Source: Clostridia bacterium
GTDB lineage: Bacteria; Bacillota; Clostridia; Oscillospirales; CAG-272
NCBI GenBank assembly: GCA_024404655.1
Contig: JAKSPR010000146.1
Location: 1 to 7,129 of the forward strand
DNA length: 7,129 nucleotides
Direction of reading: 5' to 3'
How positions within the stretch are numbered: the first letter of the stretch is position 1; each line of letters starts with the position of its first letter. The translations under genes and the position numbers were made by a program. This document shows positions 6,615 to 7,129 of this stretch, piece after piece. Under the pieces are notes generated by a model that was not told the DNA's origin, ran no database searches, and saw only the letters and a list, made by a program, of their open reading frames with translations.

Positions 6615-7129
6615 GTGAAAGATGTTTTGCTGATTTCAGCGGACGCTCTGTTTTCTGCAATGCTGGCGGGGGAACTGCGGTCATTTGCCGGTACTGTTGC
6701 GGTCCGTCCTTCCCTGACAGTCCAGCAGCTGGATGATTTCTGCGAAACCGTCCATCCCGGACTGCTCATCCTTGATCTGGATGTGGAGTATAGTCAGTTT
6801 GAAAGGATCCTCGGGCGAACTGTGGAACAAAAACTGCCGGTCATCGTCTTTGGCTATCCTGAATCCGAAGCAATGACAGCAGAAAAGCAGAGATTCTATG
6901 ACAGCGATATCAACCGTTATGTCTTTGTGCGTCCGTTTCTTATGAATCAGTTTTTATACTGTGCCAAAGAACTTCTGCGCGGGGACGAAACCGAGCGCGA
7001 AACCGTCAGAGAAACTCCTGCCATGAAAATGAAGCAGCACTGCCCGGCTGATGATATCCACATCAGTGAAGACGCTCATATTGTCCGCTACAAAAATGAT
7101 CCCATTGTGCTGACGCGCACGGAGTACGA
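6615..7129 (+). CDS. OmpR/PhoB-type response regulator with degenerate receiver, 3'-truncated by the window edge
   Basis: Probable DNA-binding transcription regulator of two-component type. The 171 visible codons read as a receiver domain (about 1-122), a charged linker (123-145), and the first strands of an OmpR/PhoB winged-helix domain beginning DIHISEDAHIVRYKNDPIVLTRTEY, where LTxxEY is the hallmark before the first helix. The receiver keeps the phospho-acceptor position (Asp54 in LLILDLD). The acidic pair after strand 1 is reduced to SAD (8-10), the strand-4 Thr/Ser is Gly80 (VIVFGYP), and the strand-5 Lys is Arg106 (VFVRPF). This suggests weak, altered or absent phosphorylation. The GTG at 6615 is chosen because it begins the first receiver strand (KDVLLIS) and follows GAGG at 6603-6606; the next in-frame ATG, at 6660, would remove that strand. 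Ten bases separate it from the SpoIID gene, so translational coupling is likely. Any cognate histidine kinase would lie beyond the window. Confidence 0.85.
   Translation, partial: MKDVLLISADALFSAMLAGELRSFAGTVAVRPSLTVQQLDDFCETVHPGLLILDLDVEYSQFERILGRTVEQKLPVIVFGYPESEAMTAEKQRFYDSDINRYVFVRPFLMNQFLYCAKELLRGDETERETVRETPAMKMKQHCPADDIHISEDAHIVRYKNDPIVLTRTEY

Noticed and set aside
1..7129. Mobile element, phage, CRISPR, toxin-antitoxin or defence system
   Set aside because: All five frames are housekeeping or envelope/regulatory families. There are no transposase or integrase motifs, no spaced direct repeats, and no evident composition break.

Overview
The window is a compact, entirely co-directional (+ strand) stretch of bacterial chromosome with five protein genes and almost no non-coding DNA. 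The largest gap is 79 bases. Protein similarity recalled from family knowledge points to Bacillota, class Clostridia, plausibly an Oscillospiraceae/Ruminococcaceae-like gut lineage. The reasons are the clostridial-type topoisomerase IV A subunit that begins MAKKK and carries NPHGDGAIYE in place of HPHGDS, a large clostridial-type SpoIID/LytB protein, strong purine-rich Shine-Dalgarno sites, and roughly balanced GC. No search could be run, so the taxonomic call is an inference.

Layout. Bases 1-1748 hold the 3' part of a type IIA topoisomerase B subunit (ParE/GyrB family; the start lies outside the window). Bases 1780-4008 hold the matching A subunit (ParC/GyrA family, 742 residues), 31 bases downstream. 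Bases 4054-4614 encode a small membrane-anchored or secreted protein with a signal/TM segment, a helical stalk, an Ala/Pro/Glu linker and a C-terminal domain of unknown function. Bases 4694-6604 encode a 636-residue extracytoplasmic protein with a TM anchor, a SPOR-like domain and a SpoIID/LytB (peptidoglycan lytic transglycosylase type) domain. From 6615 to the window end runs the 5' part of an OmpR/PhoB-type response regulator that starts at GTG and has a degenerate receiver domain.

How the genes fit together. The two topoisomerase subunits form one A2B2 enzyme, most likely a topoisomerase IV-type decatenase because the A subunit lacks a GyrA box. The next two products act outside the membrane, and the SpoIID protein probably cleaves denuded glycan, as SPOR and SpoIID domains do in division and sporulation. 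No terminator-like hairpin with a U tract is visible between any genes, so all five could share transcripts that link chromosome decatenation with cell-wall remodelling. That functional link is inference from gene order only.

No RNA gene, insertion sequence, CRISPR array, phage gene or defence system was found. The more interesting points are substitutions in the topoisomerase pair at positions known to matter (quinolone contact, ATP lid), the uncharacterised small secreted protein, a tandem ADG-type repeat inserted in the SpoIID domain, and the degraded phosphorylation pocket of the response regulator.
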